From Euonymus europaeus (lineage: Eukaryota > Streptophyta > Magnoliopsida > Celastrales > Celastraceae), in the NCBI GenBank assembly GCA_963580455.1, contig OY756969.1:23966760-24030759 (forward strand): DNA of 64,000 bases, in the 5' to 3' direction. Numbering within the stretch: the stretch's first letter is position 1; each line of letters begins with the position of its first letter. Positions 63,827 to 64,000 of the stretch are shown in pieces. Under the pieces are notes generated by a model. The model had not been told where the DNA came from. It was given only the letters and a program-made list of their open reading frames with translations, and did not search any database. A program made the translations under genes and the position numbers.

Positions 63827-64000
63827 ACTCGGAGTCAACGAATATTCATAAAACCGTTTACGTAAAGAAACCACATTTCGCGGCTAACTAGGTGAAACGA
63901 GACCTACTAGCCACGAGTTCTGAAATAGAAATCCGAAACTCCAGGATTGTAGAGCTCAAAAAGTAGTGTGAAATCAAGCTAAAAATCACCGAATTCATAA
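63827..64000. repeat. Last complete monomer and first base of the next
   Basis: This is an ordinary 173-bp unit with TCAACGAATATT and AACTCC. Base 64000 is the first base of the next unit, so the array continues beyond the window. Confidence 0.95.

Larger units (their letters stand above)
1..64000. repeat. 173-bp tandem satellite array filling the window
   Basis: The 173-bp unit repeats head to tail across the whole window with no interruption and no inverted copy. There are 367 units: 360 ordinary and 7 composite of 246 bp. Landmarks in the unit (position 1 = first A of ACTCGGAG) are the 10-bp palindrome TTTACGTAAA at 31-40, TTCGCGG at 51-57, a variable segment at about 110-117, GAGCTC at 126-131 and GAATTC at 165-170. 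The representative monomer has 72 G+C in 173 bases. It has 12 CpG against about 7.5 expected from composition. Because 173 is not a multiple of three and the unit carries stops such as CTAACTAGGTGA, no sustained reading frame exists. The length resembles known centromeric satellites (about 155-180 bp in many plants, 171 bp human alpha), but I do not recognise the sequence. Centromeric identity is inference. Both array edges lie outside the window. Confidence 0.99.

Noticed and set aside
1..64000. CRISPR-like array
   Set aside because: The period is 173 bp with no constant-repeat plus unique-spacer structure. The variable segment at 110-117 is only about 8 bp and drawn from a small set of related variants, and there is no cas gene or leader.
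1..64000. Transposon or integron insertion within the array
   Set aside because: Unit spacing is explained to the base by monomers, composites and one-base indels, which leaves no room for inserted foreign DNA. No terminal inverted repeats or target duplications are seen.
1..64000. Known satellites such as human alpha satellite or Arabidopsis 180-bp repeat
   Set aside because: Only the length is similar. I see no sequence resemblance to those monomers, so no family name is assigned.
1..64000. Pol III promoter boxes, tRNA or 5S rRNA-derived monomer
   Set aside because: No convincing B-box (GGTTCGANTCC type) or cloverleaf is present. TCCGAAA and similar stretches are too short and lack partners.

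Overview
The window is one uninterrupted array of a tandem satellite repeat, with no gene, RNA gene or transposable element visible. The basic unit is 173 bp, about 42% GC, and every copy runs head to tail in the same orientation. Counting from base 1 (ACTCGGAGTC), the window contains exactly 367 repeat units, and base 64000 is the first base of unit 368. Of these, 360 are ordinary units of about 173 bp and 7 are composite 246-bp units. Each composite is two monomers fused across a 100-bp deletion. The arithmetic closes: 367 x 173, plus 7 x 73, minus a net 3 bases from seven single-base indels that can be located, gives 63,999.

A nucleosome-sized monomer, a homogeneous multi-kilobase array, higher-order repeats (HORs) and CpG decay typical of methylated DNA point to centromeric or other heterochromatic satellite of a eukaryote, most likely a plant. 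I do not recognise the monomer and cannot name the species or prove a centromeric role.

Layout. Bases 1-10,200 are a patchwork of variants with long-range block duplications: a 6-monomer block repeated 23 monomers away and a 10-monomer block repeated 15 monomers away. Bases 10,032-13,840 are dominated by one variant (GAAAGGCC) with 3- and 5-monomer internal periodicity. Bases 15,396-16,779 are two copies of a 4-mer. Bases 17,299-30,964 are an irregular HOR whose marker monomer recurs every 25, 15, 13, 20 and 6 units. Bases 30,965-33,559 are mixed. Bases 33,560-40,825 are a clean 8-monomer HOR of 1,384 bp: one shortened 4-mer copy, four complete copies and a 6-mer partial copy. Bases 40,826-42,383 are mixed. 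Bases 42,384-54,485 are a 3,533-bp HOR that carries the seven composite units, with a 1,457-bp tandem duplication inside it. Bases 54,486-64,000 are more heterogeneous, with a 4-mer duplication (59,849-61,232) and a 2-mer duplication (63,135-63,826).

Nothing here works as an operon or pathway. The biology is array evolution: unequal exchange, block amplification, junction recombination and methylation-driven mutation. Monomer starts below use the first A of ACTCGGAG (variant AGTCGGAG) as position 1. Identity statements are by eye, not computed.
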